Part shown: piece after piece, positions 19,101-27,315 of the stretch
Position numbering within the stretch: the first letter of the stretch is position 1
Layout of the letters: every line of letters starts with the position of its first letter
NCBI GenBank assembly: GCA_964543545.1
Contig: CAZIYT010000005.1
Location: 248,001-312,000 of the forward strand
DNA length: 64,000 bases
Direction: 5' to 3'
Source: UBA4416 sp964543545
GTDB taxonomy: Bacteria; Bacteroidota; Bacteroidia; B-17B0; Aurantibacillaceae
The notes under the pieces: generated by a model
What the model saw: the letters and a program-made list of their open reading frames with translations, nothing else
Told to the model about the DNA's origin: nothing
The model's database searches: none
Program-made: the position numbers and the translations under genes

Positions 19101-19562
19101 ATGTATTCATTACTCAAAAACAACAGCAACAGAAACCATGCAAGGTTCAACGAATTTCCAACATTCTTCGATGATGTGTTAACCAGGGAATTTTTTCATA
19201 ACGCCAAACGCGCCGGGTTCAACACCACGCCATCGGTAAACATTAAGGAAACCGACACGTCCTTTGAGCTGGAATTAGCAGCACCGGGCCTTGAAAAGAA
19301 AAATTTCAAGCTGGAGCTGAAGGAGGATAAATTAACGATCTCTTCGGTATACGAAAACACAAGCGAAGAAAAGAACGACAGCGATTCATACAGCAGAAGG
19401 GAGTTCAATTACCACACTTTCAGCAGATCCTTCGTATTGCCTGAAAAACTGGTCGATAAAGACGCCATCACGGCAAGCTATGAGAATGGCATTTTAAAAG
19501 TAAACGTTCCGAAAAAAGAAAAAGGAACGACTAACCAAAACAGGGAGATACAAATTTCATAA
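19101..19562 (+). CDS. Hsp20/alpha-crystallin small heat-shock protein
   Basis: 153 residues, within the usual length for bacterial small heat-shock proteins. A short N-terminal arm (about 1-45) is followed by the alpha-crystallin domain (NIKETDTSFELELAAPGLEK, then a hydrophobic sheet ending ASYENGILKVNVPKKE) and a short polar tail. It acts as an ATP-independent holdase for unfolding cytoplasmic proteins. The start is ATG 19101; the in-frame upstream TTG at 19059 would add residues not seen in the family. The gene is monocistronic, with a terminator at 19583-19618 and an inverted repeat upstream. Confidence 0.93.
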   Translation: MYSLLKNNSNRNHARFNEFPTFFDDVLTREFFHNAKRAGFNTTPSVNIKETDTSFELELAAPGLEKKNFKLELKEDKLTISSVYENTSEEKNDSDSYSRREFNYHTFSRSFVLPEKLVDKDAITASYENGILKVNVPKKEKGTTNQNREIQIS

Positions 19563-19582
19563 GGTGGTTTGAGGGGAAGGAG

Positions 19583-19618
19583 AAAAGGCTGTCGCTTAAT
19601 TGTGACAGCCTTTTTAGT
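19583..19618 (+). terminator. Rho-independent terminator of hsp20
   Basis: An 11-base stem AAAAGGCTGTC (19583-19593) with GACAGCCTTTT (19604-19614) is followed by a T-run. Confidence 0.88.
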
Positions 19619-19620
19619 TT

Positions 19621-19642
19621 TGGCTTCGGCGGCGCTCAGCCA
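19621..19642. repeat. REP-like hairpin, loop TTCGGCGGCGCTCA
   Basis: The stem TGGC/GCCA closes a 14-base loop of the second loop class (TTCG...GCTCA). The TGA stop codon of the GNAT gene (19636-19638) lies inside it, so the repeat overlaps coding sequence. Confidence 0.6.
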
Positions 19643-20313
19643 CCGTGTTTAGAAATGTCCTCCTGTCCCCGAATCACAGCAGTCGTATATTCCGTATACG
19701 TTTCCCATCCAAGTGCTTCATATAATTTTTTCCCTTCGGCGGTAGCAACCAAAACGCCCTTGGTTCCGCCTTGTGCCAACGCAATAGTTTCCAGCTCCAA
19801 CATTACAAGCGTTGCCAGGCCCTTGCGGCGGTGCTCCGGCATTGTTTCGATGCGGTCGTAGATGACATAAGCGCCGACCACCACCACGCGGCCAATAGCC
19901 ACCACCGCCTTGTCATGAATCACAGTGACGATAGAAACAGCCGGGCCTTTTTCCACATGAAGTGTATAGCCTGCCGGCAAGGAGATTGGCAACCGGTGCA
20001 TGGGCTTAAAGCAGCTCATCATGAAGCGCGGGGACTCTATCATCCAGGGAGGAGGCAACCATTCTTTGACGCGTTCCGGCGCTGCGCAGACTTTCAAAAA
20101 AATCCAGGGTTCTGATATTTCGCGGGCCAGGCTTTTGAATCCCTCATTGATGTCTGCAAAAACATAACGCCTGAGCTGCTCCGGCCAGCCGGGATCGATC
20201 CGGAAACCCTCATGATCCCGGACCGGCAGCGCTACGCCACGGGCAATCGCCCAGCCTTTTGCCCAGGCTTCTACCATAGTGGCTTTGCCATTATCCGGAA
20301 CAAATTCATTCAT
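19636..20313 (-). CDS. GNAT-family N-acetyltransferase
   Basis: 225 residues. The C-terminal half (about 135-215) has the GNAT fold: YDRIETMPEHRRKGLATLVM contains the acetyl-CoA-binding R/Q-x-x-G-x-A motif (RRKGLA), followed by GTKGVLVATAEGKKLYEALGW. The N-terminal half is a less conserved domain (PGWPEQLRRYVFADINEGF). It transfers an acetyl group from acetyl-CoA to an unknown amine. Start ATG 20313. Its last codons run into a repeat hairpin. It seems to be a single-gene unit. Confidence 0.85.
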   Translation of the reverse strand: MNEFVPDNGKATMVEAWAKGWAIARGVALPVRDHEGFRIDPGWPEQLRRYVFADINEGFKSLAREISEPWIFLKVCAAPERVKEWLPPPWMIESPRFMMSCFKPMHRLPISLPAGYTLHVEKGPAVSIVTVIHDKAVVAIGRVVVVGAYVIYDRIETMPEHRRKGLATLVMLELETIALAQGGTKGVLVATAEGKKLYEALGWETYTEYTTAVIRGQEDISKHGG

Positions 20314-20360
20314 CGTGATTCATTCAAATTAACGATAGTCCGTGAGAACATATCATAAAA

Positions 20361-20400
20361 AAACGGTGGCATCAACTACGCTCAGCCACCGTTTTCATAA
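20361..20400 (-). terminator. REP-like hairpin acting as terminator of the M13 peptidase gene
   Basis: A 10-base stem (AAACGGTGGC 20361-20370 with GCCACCGTTT 20385-20394) closes the loop ATCAACTACGCTCA. Read on the minus strand it is followed by a T-run, so it can end transcription of the peptidase gene. It belongs to the same hairpin family as the other intergenic repeats. Confidence 0.75.
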
Positions 20401-20420
20401 CCTTTCTTATTCCTCCTATT

Positions 20421-20446
20421 GGTGACTGAGCAAAGCCGAAGTCACC
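20421..20446. repeat. REP-like hairpin, stem GGTGAC/GTCACC
   Basis: A 6-base stem closes TGAGCAAAGCCGAA, the reverse complement of the TTCGxxxxxGCTCA loop class. It lies just downstream of the M13 peptidase stop. Confidence 0.65.
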
Positions 20447-20456
20447 AAGGCGGAAG

Positions 20457-22472
20457 CTACCAGATGCTCACGCGTTTTTCTGCAGGCCTGTACATCCCGT
20501 CGCCGGGCTTCACACCAAAGGCATCGTAAAACTCCGTCATATTGCTCAGCGGCCCGATAGCACGGAAATTGCCCGGTGAGTGCGGATTGGTAGCGATCAT
20601 TTGCTTAAGGTAAGCATCACGCATCAGCACTTTCCAGCCCTGCGCCCATGCCAGGAAGAAACGTTGCTCGCCGGTATATCCCGCCATAACAGGTGATGGT
20701 TTTCCATTCAGTGATTTTTTATAGGCATAATACGACATCGTTAATCCACCGAGATCCGCGATATTTTCGCCCTGCGTCAGTTCTCCGTTTACATGCAGCG
20801 TATCAATGGCGCCATAGCCATTGAACTGCTCAACGATGAGTTTGGTCTTACCTTTGAAATTTTTGTAATCATTTTCTGTCCACCACATTTTCAGGTTTCC
20901 ATCTGCATCGAACTGCGAGCCCTGATCATCGAAGCCATGCGTGAGCTCATGCCCGATCACAGAACCCATCACGCCGTAGTTGTATGCGTCGTCTGCTTTC
21001 GGATCAAAGAAAGGCACCTGCATGATCCCGGCAGGGAACGCAATTTCATTGGAGGTAGGATTGTAGTAGGCATTTACCGTTGGCGGCGTCATGCCCCACT
21101 CCATGCGGTCTACAGGCTTACCGATCTTAGCGATCATGCGCCTGAACTGAAATTCGCTGCCGGCTGAAATATTTTTCCAGTACGATTCCCTGGTGATCGT
21201 CAGCGGGGTATAATCAATCCATTTATCCGGGAAACCGATCTTACGGATGATCTTATCAAGTTTCTGCTGTGCCTGCTTCTTCGTTTCTTCGCTCATCCAA
21301 TCCCTTGTGTTGATCCGCTCACGGTATGAGGCGATCAGGTTGTCAATCATCGTTTCCACACGTTTTTTGGAATCGGCATTGAAATATTTATCCACATACA
21401 ATTTACCAAGCGCTTCGCCCAACACGGCGTCTGTTGTGGCCTGCACACGCTTGTAGCGTGGCTTCATTTCTTTTTTACCGGCAAGCGTCGTTCCATTGAA
21501 TTTAAAGCTCTCGTTCACAAAGCAGGAAGACAGGTAAGGTGCAGATTCCGCCACCAGCTTCCACTTCAGGAATACTTTCCAATCGGCAATGGAGATCGAA
21601 TCCATCACACTATTCAGCTGCTTGTAAAAATCAGGCTGGTTGATGATGATCGTTTCCGGGGTCTTGATGCCAAGCGACGTGAAGTACATGTTCCAATTGA
21701 TCTTTGGATAAGCTTTAAACAATTCCTCTTTGGTAAAAGGATTGTACTGCTTCTGTGGATCACGCTGCTCCACAGCATTCATCGCACCTTTAGCCAACCT
21801 GGTTTCAATGCTCATCACAATAGCCGCTTTTGCTTTCGCATCGGCAGGCAGGTTCCCCATGCATTCAAACATCCGGGCCACATGCAGCTGGTATTCATTT
21901 TTAATGGCTTCGTATTTGGATTCAAAATAAAAATCCTTGTCAGGCAAGCCCATCCCTGTTTGTGTCAGGTAACAGGCATTGGCATTGCTGTTCTTAAAAT
22001 CGGAGTACACATAAAAGCCAAGCATGCCGCTCACGCCTTTTTTATTGAGGCTTGCAGACACCTTTACCAATTCATCCTTACTCTTGATCAGCTCGATAGC
22101 CGCCAGTTGCGCTTTAATAGGGCTCATCCCGTCTTTTTCCGCTTTCACGGAATCCATCCCGGTCAGGTAAAAATCCCTGATCTTTTGTGCATTGCTGCCC
22201 GGAGCGGCCTTCGTGTCCTTCGAGATCTCTGTCAGTAAGGATTTCAGGTTCTCAATATTTCCCTCATTGATCTCGTTAAAGCTTCCCCAGCTTCCATCGC
22301 TGGCCGGTATCTGCTGCTTTACCAGCCATTTGCCATTGGCGTAGCGGTATATATCATTTCGCGGACTTACAGAGGAGTCGATATAACTCAGGTTGATCCC
22401 CGGCGAAAGACTTTGTGAAAAAGCCTGCACACCAAGAAAAAGCAAGGAAGGGACAAGTAATTTTTTATGCAT
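20457..22472 (-). CDS. M13-family zinc metallopeptidase (neprilysin/PepO-like), exported
   Basis: 671 residues from ATG 22472, where the signal peptide begins (MHKKLLVPSLLFLGVQAFSQ). The N-terminal helical M13 domain includes SPRNDIYRYANGKWL. The catalytic part has VNAYYNPTSNEIAFPAGI, the zinc motif in VIGHELTHGFDDQGSQFD (HExxH) and the third ligand in GENIADLGG, all canonical. It is a periplasmic or outer-surface oligopeptidase that cleaves short peptides. It is monocistronic, with a hairpin terminator downstream. No lipobox is visible. Confidence 0.93.
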   Translation of the reverse strand: MHKKLLVPSLLFLGVQAFSQSLSPGINLSYIDSSVSPRNDIYRYANGKWLVKQQIPASDGSWGSFNEINEGNIENLKSLLTEISKDTKAAPGSNAQKIRDFYLTGMDSVKAEKDGMSPIKAQLAAIELIKSKDELVKVSASLNKKGVSGMLGFYVYSDFKNSNANACYLTQTGMGLPDKDFYFESKYEAIKNEYQLHVARMFECMGNLPADAKAKAAIVMSIETRLAKGAMNAVEQRDPQKQYNPFTKEELFKAYPKINWNMYFTSLGIKTPETIIINQPDFYKQLNSVMDSISIADWKVFLKWKLVAESAPYLSSCFVNESFKFNGTTLAGKKEMKPRYKRVQATTDAVLGEALGKLYVDKYFNADSKKRVETMIDNLIASYRERINTRDWMSEETKKQAQQKLDKIIRKIGFPDKWIDYTPLTITRESYWKNISAGSEFQFRRMIAKIGKPVDRMEWGMTPPTVNAYYNPTSNEIAFPAGIMQVPFFDPKADDAYNYGVMGSVIGHELTHGFDDQGSQFDADGNLKMWWTENDYKNFKGKTKLIVEQFNGYGAIDTLHVNGELTQGENIADLGGLTMSYYAYKKSLNGKPSPVMAGYTGEQRFFLAWAQGWKVLMRDAYLKQMIATNPHSPGNFRAIGPLSNMTEFYDAFGVKPGDGMYRPAEKRVSIW

Positions 22473-22562
22473 GGTCTGTTTAGTTTTTTGATAAATATAA
22501 CAGGAATTTACCATGTAAAGAGGACATTTTGGATAAAATGCCTGATAGACTGATAAGCGGGA

Positions 22563-23393
22563 TCAGCTGACAAAAATCTGAGGGGCCAGCCCTTCAATCA
22601 GGTGATTCTCTTCCGCTTTTTTAAAGAGCAGCTCCACCGCTCTACGGCCGGTTTCACCGAGATCAACAGAAAACGCATTCACATACAGGGCAATGTGTTT
22701 TTTCATGACTTCCTCATCCATTTCCTGGGCATGCTCCTTCACATAATCCATACAACTCTCAGGATTGGCAAAAGCAAATTCCACACTCTGGCGGACCAGG
22801 CGGTCGATGGTCCTTTGCAGCTCCGGATCAATGGAGCGTTTCACCACAATGCCGCCTAAAGGAATCGGCGCATGAATGAGGCTTTCCCAGAACTCGCCCA
22901 GATCCATGATCTTCTCCAGGCCTTTTTGCTGATAGGTGAAACGGTTCTCATGAATCAACAACCCGGCATCTACCTGCTGTGATAATACAGCGCCTTCGAT
23001 ATCGCTGAACAGGGTTTCTTTTTTGTTTGTTGCCTTTGGAAAAGCCAGTGACAACAGAAAATTAGCGGTGGTGTATTTTCCCGGGATGGCAATGCTTGCA
23101 GTATTGATATCGGCAATCGTGGTATGAGCATCTTTTACCAGCAAGGGGCCGCAGTTGAAGCCCAATGCGCTGCCGCTATTGAGTAAGGCATAGTGATCCG
23201 TTAAATACAAAAACGCATGATAGCTCAGCTTGGTAATATCGAGGTCCTGGCGGAAAGCCCTGTTATTCAAGGCTTCCACATCTTCCATCACGACCGAAAA
23301 ATCAATGCCTTGTGTATCGATTTTTTTGTGCACCAGGGCATCGAAAATAAAACAATCGTTAGGGCAAGGAGAAAAACCGAGGCTGAAGTTCAT
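22563..23393 (-). CDS. mqnD: 1,4-dihydroxy-6-naphthoate synthase (MqnD)
   Basis: 276 residues from ATG 23393. FSLGFSPCPNDCFIFDALVH is the MqnD signature near the N-terminus. The periplasmic-binding-protein-like fold continues with LLIHENRFTYQQKGL. It cleaves cyclic dehypoxanthinyl futalosine to 1,4-dihydroxy-6-naphthoate, the step after MqnC. It lies downstream of mqnB in the same direction, but 107 bases with a repeat separate them. An upstream in-frame start would run through that repeat and was not chosen. Confidence 0.92.
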   Translation of the reverse strand: MNFSLGFSPCPNDCFIFDALVHKKIDTQGIDFSVVMEDVEALNNRAFRQDLDITKLSYHAFLYLTDHYALLNSGSALGFNCGPLLVKDAHTTIADINTASIAIPGKYTTANFLLSLAFPKATNKKETLFSDIEGAVLSQQVDAGLLIHENRFTYQQKGLEKIMDLGEFWESLIHAPIPLGGIVVKRSIDPELQRTIDRLVRQSVEFAFANPESCMDYVKEHAQEMDEEVMKKHIALYVNAFSVDLGETGRRAVELLFKKAEENHLIEGLAPQIFVS

Positions 23394-23444
23394 GGCGCTT
23401 AGTGAATAGTGGTTAGTGATTGGTGGTTTGATTGTCATCTTCAT

Positions 23445-23477
23445 TGACTTCGAGTCACGACATATCGTGATCAGTCA
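23445..23477. repeat. Nested REP-like hairpin between mqnB and mqnD
   Basis: The short stem TGACT/AGTCA surrounds TCGA plus the palindrome TCACGAC-AT-ATCGTGA (23455-23470). The same nested layout occurs at 61888-61924 and 29740-29770. Confidence 0.6.
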
Positions 23478-23500
23478 TCGAACCGGTGGTTTCGTTATAA

Positions 23501-24157
23501 TTACAAATTATTGATCCATTCAATTAAAAAATCATTCAGGTTCTTAATCGCCAAAGGCATCTGCCATTTGCTTTTATCACGCTTTTCAACATGATTGGAG
23601 ATACTCCTGATCTGTACAACATTTCTGACATCGTGGCAAGCAGCAAAAAAGGCGGCGCCTTCCATGCTTTCAACATCCGGCTGGTACAATTGTTTAATCC
23701 ATGCGATGGAACGTTCATTGCCATGCACGGTATTCACGGTAATGCCTTTTACCTGTTTTAAGGAAGCGAGTGGCGCAAAGCTGTCACTCAAACGGCCGGA
23801 AAACCGGTGTTCGCCGGGCAATCCCATCTGGTCGTAGCTTAAAAAGCCATCGCCGTCTTCCGCTCCCATCTCACTCAGGATATCTTCCGTCACATGCACC
23901 AGTGTTCCGGGTGACACAGACCTGTCGAAAGCGCCGCAAACACCTGCATTGAGGACAAGGTCGTAAGCCGCATTTGCGTAGCGCCCCATCGCATAGGCCG
24001 TATTTACCATGCCGATCCCGGTAATCAGCACCTCGATGTCGTGGCCTTTCACCGGCTTGCCTGCTTTGTAGATTCCCGGAGCGGTTGAGGGTATCTGCAA
24101 ATATTCCAGCAAGGGTTTTACCTCAAATTGGGTGGCAGATACGATAAGAATGTGCAT
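23501..24157 (-). CDS. mqnB: Futalosine hydrolase (MqnB)
   Basis: 218 residues with the nucleoside phosphorylase/hydrolase fold. The opening MHILIVSATQFEVKPLLEYL, the ITGIGMVNTAYAMGRY nucleobase region, NAGVCGAFD and the active-site VESMEGAAFF region fit futalosine hydrolase rather than MTA/SAH nucleosidase, and mqnD next door supports this. It removes hypoxanthine from futalosine. It is divergent from the pterin synthase gene with only 33 bases between the starts. Confidence 0.9.
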   Translation of the reverse strand: MHILIVSATQFEVKPLLEYLQIPSTAPGIYKAGKPVKGHDIEVLITGIGMVNTAYAMGRYANAAYDLVLNAGVCGAFDRSVSPGTLVHVTEDILSEMGAEDGDGFLSYDQMGLPGEHRFSGRLSDSFAPLASLKQVKGITVNTVHGNERSIAWIKQLYQPDVESMEGAAFFAACHDVRNVVQIRSISNHVEKRDKSKWQMPLAIKNLNDFLIEWINNL

Positions 24158-24166
24158 TTATATTAG

Positions 24167-24174
24167 TATTTTTG
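24167..24174 (+). promoter_or_regulatory. -7 box TATTTTTG for the pterin genes
   Basis: It matches TAnnTTTG and lies 16 bases upstream of ATG 24191, in the 33-base gap between divergent mqnB and the pterin operon. The -33 element would fall inside mqnB. Confidence 0.5.
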
Positions 24175-24190
24175 CTGAGTTAAAGTTACT

Positions 24191-24601
24191 ATGATTTACA
24201 TTACCCGCAAAGAACATTTTAATGCCGCTCACAAATTGTTTAATCCCAACTGGAGCGAAGAACAGAACGAAGCCGTTTTTGGGAAATGTGCCAATAAAAA
24301 CTGGCACGGACATAATTACGACCTGTTTGTAACGGTAAAAGGAGAGATCAATCCCGAAACCGGTTTTGTTGTTAATTTAAAAGAACTCAGTACGCTCATT
24401 CGCCGCGATGTGACGGATGTGCTCGACCATAAGAACCTCAACCTGGACGTAGCCGGAATGCCGGTGATGCCTTCCACCGAGAACGTTGCTGTTTTTATCT
24501 GGAACATTCTCCAGGGGAAAATTAAAGACATGGGCGCCGCGCTGCACTGCATCAAGCTCTACGAAACCGAGAGCAATTACGTGGAATATTTCGGAGAATA
24601 G
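24191..24601 (+). CDS. 6-pyruvoyl-tetrahydropterin synthase-like enzyme (PTPS/QueD family)
   Basis: 136 residues. The zinc-binding histidines are in EHFNAAH and HGHNY, and the catalytic Cys is in FGKCANKNWHGHNY. The spacing C-x5-HGH is that of PTPS rather than the C-x3-HGH typical of QueD. VLDHKNLNLD and STENVAVFIW closely resemble animal PTPS. It acts on dihydroneopterin triphosphate, the product of FolE encoded 42 bases downstream, so a tetrahydropterin product is likely; a role in queuosine synthesis remains possible. Start ATG 24191. Confidence 0.88.
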   Translation: MIYITRKEHFNAAHKLFNPNWSEEQNEAVFGKCANKNWHGHNYDLFVTVKGEINPETGFVVNLKELSTLIRRDVTDVLDHKNLNLDVAGMPVMPSTENVAVFIWNILQGKIKDMGAALHCIKLYETESNYVEYFGE

Positions 24602-24643
24602 AAAACTATACGGCCTCACTGTTGTTATTTTAAAAATTGTTTT

Positions 24644-25270
24644 ATGCTGAACGAAGAATTTGAACATGAGCTTAATGGCTACAAGAAAATAGACCAGTAT
24701 AATGATAAACTGGTAGAATCTATTTCCGATATGTACAAAAATATCCTGGACGATGTCGGAGAAAACCCACACCGTGAAGGATTGGTGAAAACACCGGTGA
24801 GGGCCGCCAAAGCCATGCAGTTCCTGACCCAGGGCTACGACCTCAACCCTGCCGAAGTACTGCGCTCAGCCATGTTTAAGGAAGATTACAGCCAGATGGT
24901 GATCGTGAAAGACATTGAGGTGTATAGCCTCTGCGAACACCATCTCCTGCCTTTTTTCGGGAAAGCCCATATTGCCTATATTCCCAACGGCCACATTGTA
25001 GGCCTGAGCAAGCTGCCCCGCGTGGTGGATGCCTTTGCCCGCAGACTGCAGGTACAGGAGCGCCTCACCAACGAAATCCGCGACTGTATCCAGGAAACAC
25101 TGCAACCCCTTGGCGTAGCTGTGGTGATGGAATGCTCGCACCTCTGCATGCAGATGCGCGGTGTGCAAAAACAGAACAGCGTAACGACCACCTCAGCCTT
25201 TACCGGCGAGTTCCTGAAAGACCCTACCCGCAAGGAGTTTATCAGCCTCATCAGTACCAGGCTGCACTAG
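24644..25270 (+). CDS. folE: GTP cyclohydrolase I
   Basis: 208 residues, the usual size. It converts GTP to 7,8-dihydroneopterin triphosphate, the first step of folate and biopterin synthesis. The zinc site is seen in YSLCEHHLLPFFGKAHIAYI and MECSHLCMQMRGV, with the conserved GLSKLPRVVDAFARRLQVQE and C-terminal SVTTTSAFTGEF. It is the second gene of the pterin operon, 42 bases after the PTPS-like gene. The N-terminal 30 residues are variable, as is common. Confidence 0.95.
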   Translation: MLNEEFEHELNGYKKIDQYNDKLVESISDMYKNILDDVGENPHREGLVKTPVRAAKAMQFLTQGYDLNPAEVLRSAMFKEDYSQMVIVKDIEVYSLCEHHLLPFFGKAHIAYIPNGHIVGLSKLPRVVDAFARRLQVQERLTNEIRDCIQETLQPLGVAVVMECSHLCMQMRGVQKQNSVTTTSAFTGEFLKDPTRKEFISLISTRLH

Positions 25271-25317
25271 GAGTCTCATTTTCTTCCTATTTTAGAAATT
25301 CTTAAGCAACAATCGGA

Positions 25318-25348
25318 TTTGGGTATATCAAATATCCCTTTATATTTG
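25318..25348 (+). promoter_or_regulatory. Consensus Bacteroidota promoter TTTG-N19-TATATTTG
   Basis: TTTG at 25318-25321 and TATATTTG at 25341-25348, exactly 19 bases apart, form a textbook promoter. Transcription should start near 25353 and give a leader of about 115 bases before the PAS-PP2C gene. Confidence 0.8.
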
Positions 25349-25380
25349 TTGCGTGAAAAACACATCCGTGTATATCAAGC

Positions 25381-25433
25381 GAATTAGCTTCTGTTGCCAC
25401 CCCATGTGGTATTGCTGTATGGCAAGCTAATTC
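25381..25433 (+). promoter_or_regulatory. Structured 5' leader hairpin of the PAS-PP2C gene
   Basis: GAATTAGCTT (25381-25390) pairs perfectly with AAGCTAATTC (25424-25433). GCCA pairs with TGGC just inside, and a smaller CCAC/GTGG hairpin can form in the loop. T-rich sequence follows. It lies wholly in the predicted 5' leader and may act as an attenuator or protein-binding site. Confidence 0.6.
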
Positions 25434-25468
25434 CTGCACTTTCGTTTTATTTTCTTTAAAATTTTACC

Positions 25469-26629
25469 ATGTTTGCACTTGATGTACAGGACCAGATCCT
25501 GGATAAATTAAATACACTGATCGTCGTGTTGACTACCGACGGCCGCATCGACTACGTGAGCCGCTCGGCTCAGCAATTGCTGGGCTATCGCTCGCAGGAT
25601 CTGCTGGGAAACAACTGGTGGGAAATGACCCGTTCCTCCAGGCCCGAAGGCGAGGTTGTGAAGCAAAAAATTTTACAGGCACTGAACATACAGCAGGATT
25701 CCACCCAAACCTTCGAGCATGAGCTGCGCACCGCTGCTGGCGGGAGAAAATGGGTTCGCTGGAACGTGTCTTACCTGGATGAAGGGCAGCTCATCGGCGT
25801 AGGTTACGACATCACGGATAAAAAGCTGAATGAGAAGCGCCTGCTTGAAAGCAACCGGCAGCTGCTGCAACAGAACAAGGATATCACCGACAGCATTCAC
25901 TATGCCCAGCGCATTCAGCAGTCTATCCTGCAAACGGCAGATGTGCTCACAGGCTATTTCAGCGAATCGTTTTTATTGTACAAGCCCAAAGATATTGTAA
26001 GCGGCGACTATTACTGGTTCTATGAAGATGCGCAGTTCCGCTACGTGGCGGCGGTCGACTGCACCGGGCATGGCGTGCCGGGAGCGATGATGAGCATGGT
26101 GGCCAATTCTATTTTCAAGGAAGTATTCATCAACCAACAGCAGAAAGAGCCTTCCCTGATCCTGAAAGCGCTCGACACGGAATTGGGGAAAGCCATCAAC
26201 CGCAATAAGGACGCTGCCTTCAGCGATGGCATGGATGTGGCCTTGGCAAGAATTGATAAAGGCTCCAACGCATTGGCTTTTGCCGGTGCTTTCCGCTCCC
26301 TCCTCCTTCTGCGCCGGGGCGAAGTGCTTGAGTTAAAGGGAAGCCGCTACCCCATTGGTTTTTACTCGGGTGTGGAAAAGCAATTCGATACAACACACTT
26401 CGGGCTTCAACCACAGGATTGCCTCTACCTCTACACCGACGGATTCATCGATCAGTTTGGCGGGGAAAAGGATAAAAAGCTGAATAAGTTCCATTTCAAA
26501 GAGCTCCTGAAAACGGTTCACGACATGAACATGGAAGAGCAGGAAGCTTTCCTGGAATATGCTTTTAATAACTGGAAACAGGACCAGGAGCAAACGGATG
26601 ATGTGCTGGTGATTGGAGTGAGAATATAA
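25469..26629 (+). CDS. PAS-domain PP2C/SpoIIE-type serine phosphatase
   Basis: 386 residues, no membrane segment. A PAS domain at about 5-130 (TDGRIDYVSRSAQQLLGY, ending GVGYDITDKK) is linked by a short coiled coil (LLESNRQLLQQNKDITDSIHYAQRIQQSIL) to a SpoIIE/RsbU-like PP2C domain at about 165-386. The metal-binding Asp residues are seen in VSGDYYWF, AAVDCTGHGVPGA, YTDGFID and QTDDVLVIG. Such proteins dephosphorylate anti-sigma-antagonist proteins in partner-switching pathways; no partner is encoded nearby. It has its own consensus promoter and a structured leader. Confidence 0.9.
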   Translation: MFALDVQDQILDKLNTLIVVLTTDGRIDYVSRSAQQLLGYRSQDLLGNNWWEMTRSSRPEGEVVKQKILQALNIQQDSTQTFEHELRTAAGGRKWVRWNVSYLDEGQLIGVGYDITDKKLNEKRLLESNRQLLQQNKDITDSIHYAQRIQQSILQTADVLTGYFSESFLLYKPKDIVSGDYYWFYEDAQFRYVAAVDCTGHGVPGAMMSMVANSIFKEVFINQQQKEPSLILKALDTELGKAINRNKDAAFSDGMDVALARIDKGSNALAFAGAFRSLLLLRRGEVLELKGSRYPIGFYSGVEKQFDTTHFGLQPQDCLYLYTDGFIDQFGGEKDKKLNKFHFKELLKTVHDMNMEEQEAFLEYAFNNWKQDQEQTDDVLVIGVRI

Positions 26630-26640
26630 AAATCAGTATT

Positions 26641-27297
26641 TTATTTTTTCGGCGCCGGTGCCATGTTCGCTTTACCTTTTGGAGCCGACAAATAAAAATG
26701 CCAGAGAATCATGGTGGCCACGGTCCGGTATGGCTTCCAGTGAGCGGCAACTTCAACTATCTTTTCCTTCGTCGTATCTACTGGCAATGCTTTAGCACGC
26801 TTAAGCGCATTCACAGCGGCAAGGTCACCGGCCGGAAACAAATCGGCACGCTGCAAAACAAACATCAGGAAGACATCTGTCGTCCAGTTGCCGATGCCTT
26901 TCAGCGAGGTGAGTTTTTCCCTGACCTCATCATTGGACAAGGTTTCCAACTCCTCAAGCACTAACTTTTTTTTGACAATGGCTTCCGCCAGTCCCCTGAT
27001 GTACATGGTTTTCTGGCGGCTCACATAACAGGCGCGCATCTCTTCATCATTCAATGCCATCACTTTCTTCGGCGTCAGTCCTTTGGTGTATTCCTCTAAT
27101 TTTTTCAGAGAAGCCAGGGCCGAGGCCAGCGATACCTGTTGTTCCAGGATAATATGCACCAGCGTTTCGAAGCTGTTGGGCCTCGTCCACATGGGCGGGT
27201 AGCCATAGGCTTGAATGATGTGCTGCAGCTCCGGGTCGGCTTTCGCGAGCTTATCGCAGATGGTTTTAAAACTATATTTTGAAAACGATTCAGGCAT
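26641..27297 (-). CDS. DNA-3-methyladenine glycosylase (AlkA-type, HhH-GPD)
   Basis: 218 residues. The helix-hairpin-helix is LTSLKGIGNWTTDVFLMF and the catalytic Asp lies in PAGDLAAV. The N-terminal LVHIILEQQVSLASALASLKKL matches the AlkA/MAG family. It removes alkylated purines from DNA in base-excision repair. It is the last gene of the lepB-wbqC-ogt-alkA run, 18 bases after the ogt stop, so two alkylation-repair genes are co-transcribed. Confidence 0.9.
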   Translation of the reverse strand: MPESFSKYSFKTICDKLAKADPELQHIIQAYGYPPMWTRPNSFETLVHIILEQQVSLASALASLKKLEEYTKGLTPKKVMALNDEEMRACYVSRQKTMYIRGLAEAIVKKKLVLEELETLSNDEVREKLTSLKGIGNWTTDVFLMFVLQRADLFPAGDLAAVNALKRAKALPVDTTKEKIVEVAAHWKPYRTVATMILWHFYLSAPKGKANMAPAPKK

Positions 27298-27315
27298 CAG
27301 GCATGTGTGTGTGTG

